Assembly: GCA_964610985.1 (NCBI GenBank)
Contig: CAZSZJ010000013.1
Coordinates: 1-32,898, forward strand
Reading direction: 5' to 3'
DNA length: 32,898 nucleotides
DNA from: JARIHD01 sp964610985
GTDB taxonomy: Bacteria; Patescibacteriota; Saccharimonadia; Saccharimonadales; UBA4665
Below, piece by piece: positions 1 through 7,463 of the stretch. A model generated the notes under the pieces. It was not told the DNA's origin. It worked only from the letters and a program-made list of their open reading frames with translations, and searched no databases. The translations under genes were made by a program, and so were the position numbers. Each line of letters starts with the position of its first letter. Position 1 is the first letter of the stretch.

Positions 1-1
1 A

Positions 2-421
2 TTTAGCTTGGCCAAGCGGGCGCGTAAATATAACCTCGGCATTACTACGATCACACAGGACGTCGAGGACTTTATGGGGTCGCGTATGGGTCGCGCCGTG
101 GTAGCCAACGCCTCAATGCAAATTCTGCTCAAACAATCGCCATCGGCGGTAGATGTATTATCGAACGTCTTTAAGTTAACCGAAGAGGAGCGAAAACGCC
201 TGAGCCAGTTCCCGGTAGGGCAAGGGCTTTTCTTTGCCGGACCAAACCACGTACACATTCAGATTGTCGCTAGCCCAACTGAAACGGGACTTGTTACGAC
301 AACACCCGGACAGTTCCAGACGAGTGGAGGAAGACAGCAACAATTACAGCAATTCCAAGACTTGAGTCCGCTGCCAGGACAAGGCATAATAAACCTTAAC
401 GAACAGCAGAACGGGCAATAA
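2..421 (+). CDS. VirB4-like type IV secretion ATPase, C-terminal end (5' truncated by window edge)
   Basis: The reading frame is open from base 2 to the TAA at 419-421, so this is the last 139 residues of a longer protein. A TTG at position 8 could pass for a start but lies inside the continuing frame. The stretch beginning LAKRARKYNLGITTITQDV, followed by DFMGS and later KQSP, matches the end of the VirB4/TraC/ConE P-loop ATPase core: the alternative-conformation helix and the conserved Gln-containing motif after the Walker B strand. Family members are cytoplasmic hexameric ATPases that power type IV secretion or conjugative pilus assembly. The Walker A region lies upstream of the window. 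The last 40 residues are Gln-rich and probably disordered. A membrane protein follows 21 bases downstream in the same direction, consistent with one operon. The family call is recognition of conserved sequence; the substrate is unknown. Confidence 0.85.
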   Translation, partial: FSLAKRARKYNLGITTITQDVEDFMGSRMGRAVVANASMQILLKQSPSAVDVLSNVFKLTEEERKRLSQFPVGQGLFFAGPNHVHIQIVASPTETGLVTTTPGQFQTSGGRQQQLQQFQDLSPLPGQGIINLNEQQNGQ

Positions 422-442
422 TCCTAGAGGGACAAATAGGCA

Positions 443-2839
443 ATGGCTACAGGGACTGACGAAGATAGGGGATTAACCGAGGCCGAACAAGAGGAGCTCA
501 AGGAGCTTAATAATGCTACCGGCGGTAACGCCCACGACCAGTACCAAGCGGAGCATGGTGACGATCCTAACCGCATCGGCAGCGGATACCGGCCTAGTAG
601 CTCTGGAGGCAGTAGTACGGGTGATGGCAGTTCTAGCAGTGGCGATGACTCCGGTGGAAGTTCTAGATTTGGATGGCTCAAACGTCATAAAAAGGAAGTT
701 GCCGCTGGCGGTGTGATCGGTGGTGCACTTATTACTGGTGCCGTTGGCATTATGAGCATCGGTTCAGGGCCGCTCAAATTTTTACATATCGCTCAGCTAC
801 TAACGTCAGCCGACTGGGCTTCGACAGAAGACCAGGATGACACGTCTGTTTTTCGCATCTATCGCACGGTCAAGCTGCTCAATAAGGGAACTCCCGAAAA
901 TACTCGCCTGAACGCACTCGGCAATAAGTTCGCCGATCGTTTTGAAGCACGTCTTAACTCTACTGGCATAAGTTCTGCATATACTAATATTTTCGGTCAT
1001 TTCGACGGCTATGTCATAGACCGCTCCCATCCCGAATTTAGGGGCATGAATGATAACCAGCTGCGCGATCATTTAGAGAAAAAGTACGGTATACCCAAAG
1101 ATGCGGTCATAAACGGGAGTAGCCTGAGTAGCAACCCCGAAGCGCGCGGAAAGGTTGTGATTAGTTCTCAAAAATTGGGTTATTTTAAGAGTCAGAGGTT
1201 CGTAAGAGGCAAGCTCAATCAGGCCGGGATGGGAAAGTTGTCAAGCGCAGTCGGCACAAGAGTGCTAAAGGTTCGGACCGGTGCGACACTACATCCCTTA
1301 AAGAAGCTTGACCAAAAGATCCTGCGTGGCGTAGAAAATGCCTTTAACAAAGCCATGCGCGAGCGGCGCAATAAACTACTACGCAAAGGCACCAATACGA
1401 TCACCACCGAGAGTAAACCTGGTGGCGAGACCGAAGAAGAAAAACGTGCACGCGCAGCAAACGCCGACGCAAACGCAAGATCGGCCAATGAGATTCTAGA
1501 AGAGGGCAAAACTGCCGGACAAGCCGCAGCTGATGGCAATAGAAATGCCTTATCTGCGTTTCGCAGTAGTTTGACTGCAAAGATAACCCTTGGTGGTGCA
1601 GCCCTTACGACCGTTCCTTGTCTGCTGCGATCTATGGATGACGAGGCAGGGGAAATAGAGCGACAAAAACTTATTTTGCCCATGCAAAGGGATGCAGTAG
1701 CAACTATTGCCATGGGCGAACAGGAAAAGAGCGGCCATGATTTTGACACTCGCCAGTTTGCATTCTATGACAAGCTGCTTGCCGGAACAGACAGCAGTGG
1801 CAAAAAAACATCTTTCAGTGACGCACAAGCGATCAAAGCCGCCGACGGTCAACCCGATAAAGGCTACCCGCCGTCCGTGACGCTCCAAAACATCGGCAAC
1901 GGAACGCCATTCTCCTTCCTGAATGAACCGCCATTCGACGCACCGCTTGATGTGGCCTGTAGCGCTGCTGTGGCAGGACTGGTGCTTGTCATCGCGTTTG
2001 TCGGCGGCCCGGTATCGACCGCCGTCAGCACAGCCATAGGACTTGCACTGGTGCCCAAGATAATAGAGGCGGGAGGCGCATGGCTCTCCGACGACCCGGC
2101 CGACGTCATCAACGCCGTCGGTGCGGATAGAGGCAACATAATGCGCTTTGGTTCACGCCTCGCGGCCGGAGACCAAGCACTTGCAGGCGGCGGCCGGGCG
2201 CTCAATGAGAGCGAAGAAAAAGAACTTATCAACATTAGTAGTGTCTCTCAACGTCAAGAGTTCTCCGAAAAGAGCCTTGCGTACCGCCTATTTAGTCCCT
2301 ACGATTACCGCACCCCCATATCCCGGCTGATTGACCGTTATGGTAATTACAGCGCCTCCAGCAACTTAAGCGACGTCTTTAGCAATATCGCCAATATTGG
2401 TAGCGTCATCACCAATAATCTCGGTAACTTATTGTCGGGCCGCACGTATGCAGCCACCGACACCTATTACAAATTCCCATTCCCCAAGGTAGCATTTAGC
2501 GTCCAGGAAATGAATGACACCAGATTCCAAAACCCAGTCGAAGTAGGCCGGGCCGCCGCCAGACTGTTCGACAGTCCAAGCGGCAAACCTTTTATCGACC
2601 GTATGAGTAGTTGTAACGCGGTTACCATTGGCAAGGACAGCGAGGGCAGATGGAACGCCACAAGCACTGTCGACAAAACACCTACGATGAAGGCCATAAA
2701 GGTTCCTGAATGCGGGGACAAGAGCTACGAATGGCTGCTCACACGCTTCTTCGTTAAATACACGCTCAACATGAACTCTATGACGTGCCTCGGGGGCGAC
2801 AATGAATCATGCCAGTATGTAGGATTTTCAAACGGTTAG
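443..2839 (+). CDS. Unrecognised 798-aa membrane protein of the type IV secretion-like locus
   Basis: I do not recognise a named family. The first 80 residues are hydrophilic, with an acidic part and then a Ser/Gly-rich linker at about 52-74. A hydrophobic segment follows a Lys/Arg-rich stretch at about 86-107. A long mixed central region (about 120-500) contains an Ala-rich, charged helical part around 325-370 and a weak hydrophobic patch near 385-405. A strongly hydrophobic Ala/Val/Gly segment at about 510-550 is the second clear membrane region. The C-terminal 200 residues have several Cys residues and look extracytoplasmic. It lies between VirB4 and a secreted wall hydrolase, so it may be an inner-membrane channel or scaffold component filling a VirB6/TrbL-like place, but that is positional inference only. 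The ATG at 443 has an AGAGGG stretch about 11 bases upstream. The gap to the next gene is 13 bases. Confidence 0.8.
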   Translation: MATGTDEDRGLTEAEQEELKELNNATGGNAHDQYQAEHGDDPNRIGSGYRPSSSGGSSTGDGSSSSGDDSGGSSRFGWLKRHKKEVAAGGVIGGALITGAVGIMSIGSGPLKFLHIAQLLTSADWASTEDQDDTSVFRIYRTVKLLNKGTPENTRLNALGNKFADRFEARLNSTGISSAYTNIFGHFDGYVIDRSHPEFRGMNDNQLRDHLEKKYGIPKDAVINGSSLSSNPEARGKVVISSQKLGYFKSQRFVRGKLNQAGMGKLSSAVGTRVLKVRTGATLHPLKKLDQKILRGVENAFNKAMRERRNKLLRKGTNTITTESKPGGETEEEKRARAANADANARSANEILEEGKTAGQAAADGNRNALSAFRSSLTAKITLGGAALTTVPCLLRSMDDEAGEIERQKLILPMQRDAVATIAMGEQEKSGHDFDTRQFAFYDKLLAGTDSSGKKTSFSDAQAIKAADGQPDKGYPPSVTLQNIGNGTPFSFLNEPPFDAPLDVACSAAVAGLVLVIAFVGGPVSTAVSTAIGLALVPKIIEAGGAWLSDDPADVINAVGADRGNIMRFGSRLAAGDQALAGGGRALNESEEKELINISSVSQRQEFSEKSLAYRLFSPYDYRTPISRLIDRYGNYSASSNLSDVFSNIANIGSVITNNLGNLLSGRTYAATDTYYKFPFPKVAFSVQEMNDTRFQNPVEVGRAAARLFDSPSGKPFIDRMSSCNAVTIGKDSEGRWNATSTVDKTPTMKAIKVPECGDKSYEWLLTRFFVKYTLNMNSMTCLGGDNESCQYVGFSNG

Positions 2840-2852
2840 GGCGGGAACAAAC

Positions 2853-4370
2853 ATGAAGATGCCATCAAGCAAAAATATATTTAAATCCTGTAAAGCATGG
2901 AGCATGCGTTTGACCACAGCCAGCATGATCGCAGTCATTTTGGCGTGTGGCATTAACCCTGCCAATGCCGGAGCGCTTTCGAAAGAGCAGTCAACTTTGT
3001 TTGATAAGTATCATATTCTTCGTTTTGACTGGAGTGATTCAGAGTGTGGCGGCATAAGCGCAGGGACTGCAGCAGGTAGTGTGGTAAGCGGTCCTGGTGT
3101 GTGGAAGAGCAATGAACAACCTCCCTATATCCTGGAAGCATTTGCCATTGAGACCCTCAAAGCCGTAGCAGCAAAACGCGGCGTACCAGCATCTGCTACT
3201 GTAACCGAGCAACACGTGCAAGGGCTCGTCGCCTTCATGTTTGGTGAGGGAGGAGACATCAACAACACGAGCAGTATCTTTAACCCGCTCAACACGGGCC
3301 TCAACGCACCGGAACTTATCGACGGGGCCGCGCGCGGCGACGGCGTGCAGGCGTTTAAATCATTTGACGCCGGCGTCGAGGCAACGGCGCGGACGATTGT
3401 GGGTAGCTTTCAAAGCCGTCTGGCAGACACCCTTATCAATCCGGCGTCTACCGGAGAGCAATTCCTGGAAGCACTCGCGTTTTGGAACAGGTATAACGGC
3501 AACCATCCCTGGGCCGAAGCGTCACGCGGCCGAGAAGGGGCATACTATCAGGAGCGGCTTAGCTTACTCGCGCAGGTCCGTGCAAAGTATGCCGACATTG
3601 CAGGACTCGTGATCGGCACCCCGGCACTAGAACAGCAATCAAGAATAACTGAAAAATCAAAACTCGTGTACGGCAAAACCGCCGACAGTACCAAATCGTT
3701 CGGTGGGGCGGCAGGAGCGGCGGCAAATACTGGCTGTGCGGGGGGCAATGTGGTTGCGGGATGCAATCCGCCGACAGCGGGCACATCCCCGGCACAGCTT
3801 TTGGTGACTACCGCGCTATGCTTTGCATGGGACACCAAAGGCGGCCACGTCATAACACCCGCCATGAAGATTGAAAATGGATGCGGCGACAAATGTGACG
3901 GCGGTGCGTCGATAGCAAAACCCGTCTATGTAACTGCGCAGCGAACTTTTAACAAATATACTACTACTAATCCGTTCAGTGACTGTGGGGTGTTTACGGC
4001 AACCGTCATTCATGCGTCTGGCGTAGATAGCGAATACACGAAGCGTCGTACTACAGATCAGCGTGACTACGCCCTTCGGAACCCCAATAAATGGAAAGCA
4101 ATTCCTAATGTCACGAATACCGGACAAATCCAGCCGGGAACCATCTTGATTAGCGATGGGCATACCTACATCTACACCGGCCCTTACACCAGCAAAACCA
4201 ATGGCAAAACCTATAATGCTGCCCAGGCGTCCCTCGCCGATACGACCCCAGGCACCGCACCCGAAGCTCAAAACTTCTGGACCGAGGGCGGCTACACAGG
4301 TTTTGAGTTTATCGGCACACCCACCGGTACAGCGTCACCAATTATTGGCGGCAATAACGGGGCCATATAG
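2853..4370 (+). CDS. Secreted two-domain peptidoglycan hydrolase (lysozyme-like plus Cys/His peptidase-like)
   Basis: A signal peptide is visible: basic residues, a hydrophobic stretch at about 20-35, and a likely cleavage after Ala-Asn-Ala near residue 40. Residues about 120-250 contain GEGG with Glu132, then NPLNTG, a GVQAF stretch and a later NGNHPW. This pattern is shared with lysozyme-like domains of phage and actinobacterial wall enzymes, with Glu132 the candidate acid. The C-terminal part (about 370-490) has SDCGVF with Cys378 and SDGHTY with His437, the order and spacing of a CHAP or NlpC/P60 Cys-His peptidase or amidase. Such two-domain proteins act as VirB1-like enzymes that open the wall for a secretion channel. 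The position directly after VirB4 and a membrane component supports this. The exact bond cut cannot be told. An alternative is a structural, catalytically inactive wall-binding protein. Confidence 0.75.
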   Translation: MKMPSSKNIFKSCKAWSMRLTTASMIAVILACGINPANAGALSKEQSTLFDKYHILRFDWSDSECGGISAGTAAGSVVSGPGVWKSNEQPPYILEAFAIETLKAVAAKRGVPASATVTEQHVQGLVAFMFGEGGDINNTSSIFNPLNTGLNAPELIDGAARGDGVQAFKSFDAGVEATARTIVGSFQSRLADTLINPASTGEQFLEALAFWNRYNGNHPWAEASRGREGAYYQERLSLLAQVRAKYADIAGLVIGTPALEQQSRITEKSKLVYGKTADSTKSFGGAAGAAANTGCAGGNVVAGCNPPTAGTSPAQLLVTTALCFAWDTKGGHVITPAMKIENGCGDKCDGGASIAKPVYVTAQRTFNKYTTTNPFSDCGVFTATVIHASGVDSEYTKRRTTDQRDYALRNPNKWKAIPNVTNTGQIQPGTILISDGHTYIYTGPYTSKTNGKTYNAAQASLADTTPGTAPEAQNFWTEGGYTGFEFIGTPTGTASPIIGGNNGAI

Positions 4371-4396
4371 CATAGTAGCGAAAGGAAGACCAAAGA

Positions 4397-5032
4397 ATGG
4401 AATCAAAGCAACGAACAAAAGTCATCTTGATCGTAACGGCCTGTCTTATCCTGATCGGACTTATTTACTTTATCGTGGCAGCGATAGTTAACGGGCGCGA
4501 ACAGATTGTTGTCGATTCAGTCCCTAAAGACCTAACACTCAAGATGGACGGCAAAAAGGTAAAAAGCGTGGGGGCGATTGGCGTACAACCCGGAACCTAC
4601 ACCTTTGAGGGGTCACGTACCGGTTTTGCAACCAAAAAAGTGACCGTAACGGTCAAGGCAGGTGAAACCAAAAACGTCACCATGTTTCTGAATCCAAACA
4701 GCAAAACGGGCGAAGATTGGCTGAGCGACGAAAAGAACACTGATCAGATCGTAAAACGCGAAGCCGAGAAAGGGCGTGAGCATAATGAAGCCGCCCAAAA
4801 AGCCATCCAGAGCAATGGCCTTATCACCGAGCTACCGTACATTGGTCCTGGTTTTAGCTGGCGCATAGACTACGGAGCCGCGCTTCCTGACGCCAAATTT
4901 CCTGATCAGCCGACCATTTATGTAAGCGGCAAAACCCAAGCCGACCGAGAATCAGCACTTACTTGGCTGCGCAGCGGCGGCTACAACCCCGACAATATGA
5001 ATATCGTTCAACAGGACATGCCTAAAGACTAG
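4397..5032 (+). CDS. Membrane-anchored PEGA-domain protein
   Basis: The 211-residue protein starts with a short basic tail and one transmembrane helix at about 8-30, so most of it lies outside the membrane. Residues about 36-95 have the PEGA pattern: a short strand, a Gly-Lys-Lys turn, GVQPGTYTF, then a repeat of Val/Thr strands ending in NVTMFLN. PEGA domains are small beta-sandwiches common in surface proteins. Residues about 100-140 are charged and helical. The C-terminal 60 residues form a separate small alpha/beta region ending in a YNPDNMN motif. The start is well supported by AAAGGAAG at 4381-4388, eight bases before the ATG. It is the last gene of the secretion-like operon and ends seven bases before the convergent recF stop. 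It may be a surface or periplasm-like accessory of the secretion machine; this is inferred from context. Confidence 0.78.
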   Translation: MESKQRTKVILIVTACLILIGLIYFIVAAIVNGREQIVVDSVPKDLTLKMDGKKVKSVGAIGVQPGTYTFEGSRTGFATKKVTVTVKAGETKNVTMFLNPNSKTGEDWLSDEKNTDQIVKREAEKGREHNEAAQKAIQSNGLITELPYIGPGFSWRIDYGAALPDAKFPDQPTIYVSGKTQADRESALTWLRSGGYNPDNMNIVQQDMPKD

Positions 5033-5039
5033 CGTGCGT

Positions 5040-6092
5040 TTAGCCCAGCGCTATCTGATTGCCGCCCGTAAAGTACTGCGCCACAATATCAGCATCAGTA
5101 GTCGTAATAATGGTTTGGTATGGCCCGGCATATTCCGTTAGAGCACTACGCCGCGCCGCATCGAGTTCGCTAAATACATCGTCCAGAAGCAGGAGCGGAC
5201 GCATACCCCGCGTTTCTTTGAGTAATTGCAGCTCCATAATTTTGAGGGTCAGTACCAGAGTGCGCGTTTCACCGCGGGAGGCGCTTTCTTGCATGGGGTG
5301 GCCATCAATAAAAAACTGCAGATCGTCACGGTGCGGGCCGTAGGCCGTAAAGCCGCGGAGCACGTCGAGTTCGGTGCTCGACTCCAGTTTATGCAGGAGC
5401 TGGGATTCGTAGTGTTCGATAGCAAAGCGGGAATGATACAGTAGCTCAACCTGGTTGCTGCGAGCAGCTAAGTGCGCATAGAGTTCGGGTGTTCGGTCGC
5501 CAAATCGGGTCACCAGCTCGGCACGTTTTTTGGCAATCTGGCCCCCGAGTTCACTCAGTCGCACATTCCACACAAAAAGCTGCTCGCGCAGGTCCCGGGG
5601 GTTCTTTTTGAGCAGGGCATTGCGCTGCGATAGCACCCGTTTGTAATGCCGGCGAACCGCGCCAAATCCAGCGTCAGTCTGCTCGATGAGATCATCCAAA
5701 AAAGTACGGCGCAGGTCGGGTGAACCGCTCAGCAACAGCAAATGATTGGGTTCAAACAGTACTATGGGCAGCGCACGAGCAGGATGCATACGCGTCAGTA
5801 CCTGGCCCTCTATTTCGAATGTCTTGCTAAAGCTTGGCTCAGTCTGTAGTTTTATAATGCGCGCGCCGCCGTCAGGCATGCCCGCATCCAGCCGTGCCCA
5901 AGACGTACCGAATTGCACCAGCTCGGCATCTTTTACCCGGTACGAATGCCCGCGGGCAACCACCATCAAGGCTTCAAGCAAATTAGTTTTGCCACTGGCG
6001 TTTGGACCCGAAACTATATTCACACCTTCGCCTAGCTCAAAAAAGGCGTCCGTATAGGAGCGAAAATGCTGCAGCCGAATATCACTTATCAT
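5040..6092 (-). CDS. recF: DNA replication and repair protein RecF
   Basis: RecF is an SMC-like ATPase that binds gapped DNA and helps load RecA through RecFOR. The 350-residue length is normal. The Walker A motif GPNASGKT is at residues 29-36 after the typical N-terminal strand (RLQHFRSY). The ABC signature is visible as SRGETRTL, and the Walker B/D-loop as LLLLDDVFSELD near 300-308. It lies 22 bases behind dnaN in the same direction, the classic dnaA-dnaN-recF order. No Shine-Dalgarno sequence precedes the ATG. Instead a TACAAT hexamer ends eight bases before it, inside the dnaN-recF gap, so recF may have its own leaderless transcript as well as read-through from dnaN. It converges with the secretion-like operon with only seven bases between stops, and I see no clear terminator there. 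Confidence 0.96.
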   Translation of the reverse strand: MISDIRLQHFRSYTDAFFELGEGVNIVSGPNASGKTNLLEALMVVARGHSYRVKDAELVQFGTSWARLDAGMPDGGARIIKLQTEPSFSKTFEIEGQVLTRMHPARALPIVLFEPNHLLLLSGSPDLRRTFLDDLIEQTDAGFGAVRRHYKRVLSQRNALLKKNPRDLREQLFVWNVRLSELGGQIAKKRAELVTRFGDRTPELYAHLAARSNQVELLYHSRFAIEHYESQLLHKLESSTELDVLRGFTAYGPHRDDLQFFIDGHPMQESASRGETRTLVLTLKIMELQLLKETRGMRPLLLLDDVFSELDAARRSALTEYAGPYQTIITTTDADIVAQYFTGGNQIALG

Positions 6093-6100
6093 AGTTATGT

Positions 6101-6106
6101 ATTGTA
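6101..6106 (-). promoter_or_regulatory. Candidate -10 element for recF
   Basis: TACAAT on the minus strand ends eight bases before the recF ATG. No good -35 or extended -10 is visible, so this is a weak candidate. It is listed because the same spacing recurs at many other starts in the window. Confidence 0.35.
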
Positions 6107-6114
6107 GCCGAGAT

Positions 6115-7206
6115 CTAAGATTTGAGCGGCATAATCAGGTGCAGGTAATCGTCTTCTTTAGGGTCTCTCAAGACCACTGGCTCGAGTTTGCCATTAAATA
6201 AGAACGCCACTTCTTCGCCACTGAGCGCATGCAGGGCGTCTAATACGTAACGGGAATTGAGTGTAATAACACCCGTGCCAACGACTTTGGCATCGGCCTT
6301 CGCCGTGTTTTCTCCGAGCTGCGACGCGACCGAACGAATACTCACGCTCTGTGTGGCCTCGTCAACATGAATGGTAATACTGCCAGCGCTTTCGCGGGCA
6401 AAGAGACTGGAAACTTTGGTTACATTCAAGAGGTCAGCGCGCTTGAGTGTGGCGGTGGTTTCAAAACTTGCTGGCACGAGTTTGCGGTAGTCAGGATATT
6501 TACCCTCAATCAGACGGGCAACCAGCTCAACATCGCCCGTCTGAAAGAGAACTTGCTGGTCGTCGCTCGTAATGGTGACATCGCCTTCATGGTCGCTCAC
6601 AATGCGGAGCAGGTCCTGCATCGCCGAAACGGGCACGAGCAGTTCGATCTGCTCGGCATTGTCACCAAGTTGTTTTTCGGCCAGACGATAGCTGTCAGTG
6701 GCGGCCATATACAGCCTGCCATCGTTGGTGTGAACCAAGATGCCGGTCAATACTGGGCGTGCTTCGTCGTTTGAGGCGGCCATTACGACCTGTTGCAAAC
6801 TTTTCTTGAGGATCTGGCCATTAACGGTCCAGGACTTGCCACCATCAATGGCTGGCATAACCGGAAATTCGTCGGCAGACACGCCATTTATTGTCGACTG
6901 ATATTGTTCGGTAGCAATATGCAATTTGTGTTCGTCCAGATTGATGTTTATGACGTCAGACGGCAAACTACCCACAAAATCCTGCATCAGACGCGCGGGG
7001 ACGGTGATTGAACCTTCTTCGGCCACCTTTGCTCCAATGTAATGAGTAATGGCGATATCGAGGTTGGTTGCAGCAATACTCAAACGACCGTTCACTGTCT
7101 TTATGAGCACGTTGGCAAGCACGGGTAGGGTACCACGGGTATTGGCTACTCGGGCAACGGTCGAGAGCGCTTTGTTTAGGTTTTCCTGGGTAACCTGTAG
7201 CTTCAT
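6115..7206 (-). CDS. dnaN: DNA polymerase III sliding clamp (beta subunit)
   Basis: The 363-residue protein has the full length and texture of the bacterial beta clamp, a ring-shaped dimer that tethers polymerase III to DNA and recruits many partners. Recognisable segments are the N-terminal strand-helix (MKLQVTQENLNKAL), RGTLPVLANVLI near 25-36, the second-domain ARPVLTGILV, and the C-terminal YVLDAL followed by PVVLRDP and the terminal HLIMPLK, part of the partner-binding pocket. The start is decided by a strong AGGAG nine bases upstream of the ATG. The gene sits 257 bases downstream of dnaA and 22 bases upstream of recF on the same strand. A TATAAT at 7248-7253, close to DnaA-box-like sequences, suggests a promoter of its own that DnaA could influence. 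Nothing in the coding sequence is unusual. Confidence 0.97.
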   Translation of the reverse strand: MKLQVTQENLNKALSTVARVANTRGTLPVLANVLIKTVNGRLSIAATNLDIAITHYIGAKVAEEGSITVPARLMQDFVGSLPSDVININLDEHKLHIATEQYQSTINGVSADEFPVMPAIDGGKSWTVNGQILKKSLQQVVMAASNDEARPVLTGILVHTNDGRLYMAATDSYRLAEKQLGDNAEQIELLVPVSAMQDLLRIVSDHEGDVTITSDDQQVLFQTGDVELVARLIEGKYPDYRKLVPASFETTATLKRADLLNVTKVSSLFARESAGSITIHVDEATQSVSIRSVASQLGENTAKADAKVVGTGVITLNSRYVLDALHALSGEEVAFLFNGKLEPVVLRDPKEDDYLHLIMPLKS

Positions 7207-7463
7207 ATTATTACTCCTAAATTATTCTTTCTTAAGTAATTGTCTTTATTATAGGTGGTGTGGAAAGCGTGGATAAGGTTTGGCGTAACGGATGAAAATA
7301 GGTCGTTTTAGCAGTGGATAAGGAGGGGTGTCTTGGTGTGGAAGGTTTTAGGGAAAAGTGGTGGTTTAGCACAGGGTGTCCGGTTGCCGCATTCCAGCAT
7401 GAGTACAAAATGTGTGCAGGTCCACGGCTTTTTAGCACCGTTTGCACTGGCAATGCACAGGTT
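7207..7463. other. dnaN-dnaA intergenic region with DnaA-box cluster and AT-rich stretch (likely origin half)
   Basis: This 257-base gap holds at least four DnaA-box-like 9-mers, all in the same orientation and written here as on the minus strand: CTTTCCACA at 7259-7267, TTATCCACG directly abutting it at 7268-7276, TTATCCACT at 7313-7321 and CCTTCCACA at 7337-7345. Next to them, 7207-7253 is strongly AT-rich and could be the DNA-unwinding element. The known consensus is TTATCCACA with tolerated changes. The order (boxes, then an AT-rich stretch, then dnaN) resembles the downstream half of the Bacillus subtilis origin. The rest of the gap (about 7346-7463) shows no further feature I can name. 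Confidence 0.6.
7248..7253 (-). promoter_or_regulatory. Candidate dnaN promoter -10 element
   Basis: TATAAT on the minus strand lies about 41 bases before the dnaN ATG. With a 17-base spacer the -35 would be TTATCC, which is the first part of the DnaA-box-like sequence at 7268-7276. If real, DnaA binding would compete directly with RNA polymerase at dnaN. Confidence 0.5.

Noticed and set aside
1219..1749. A 176-codon open frame on the minus strand opposite the 798-residue protein
   Set aside because: It lies wholly inside a longer gene that belongs to a clear operon, has no ribosome-binding site or promoter of its own, and its translation shows no recognisable domain.
1..5032. An integrated conjugative element or plasmid
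   Set aside because: VirB4-type genes can mark mobile elements, but no integrase, relaxase, attachment repeats or tRNA gene is visible, and the locus sits beside the origin as a stable chromosomal operon might. The left part is outside the window, so it remains open.
5033..5039. A terminator between the convergent PEGA-protein gene and recF
   Set aside because: Only a 4-base-pair AGCG/CGCT pairing is possible around the stops and no T-run follows.
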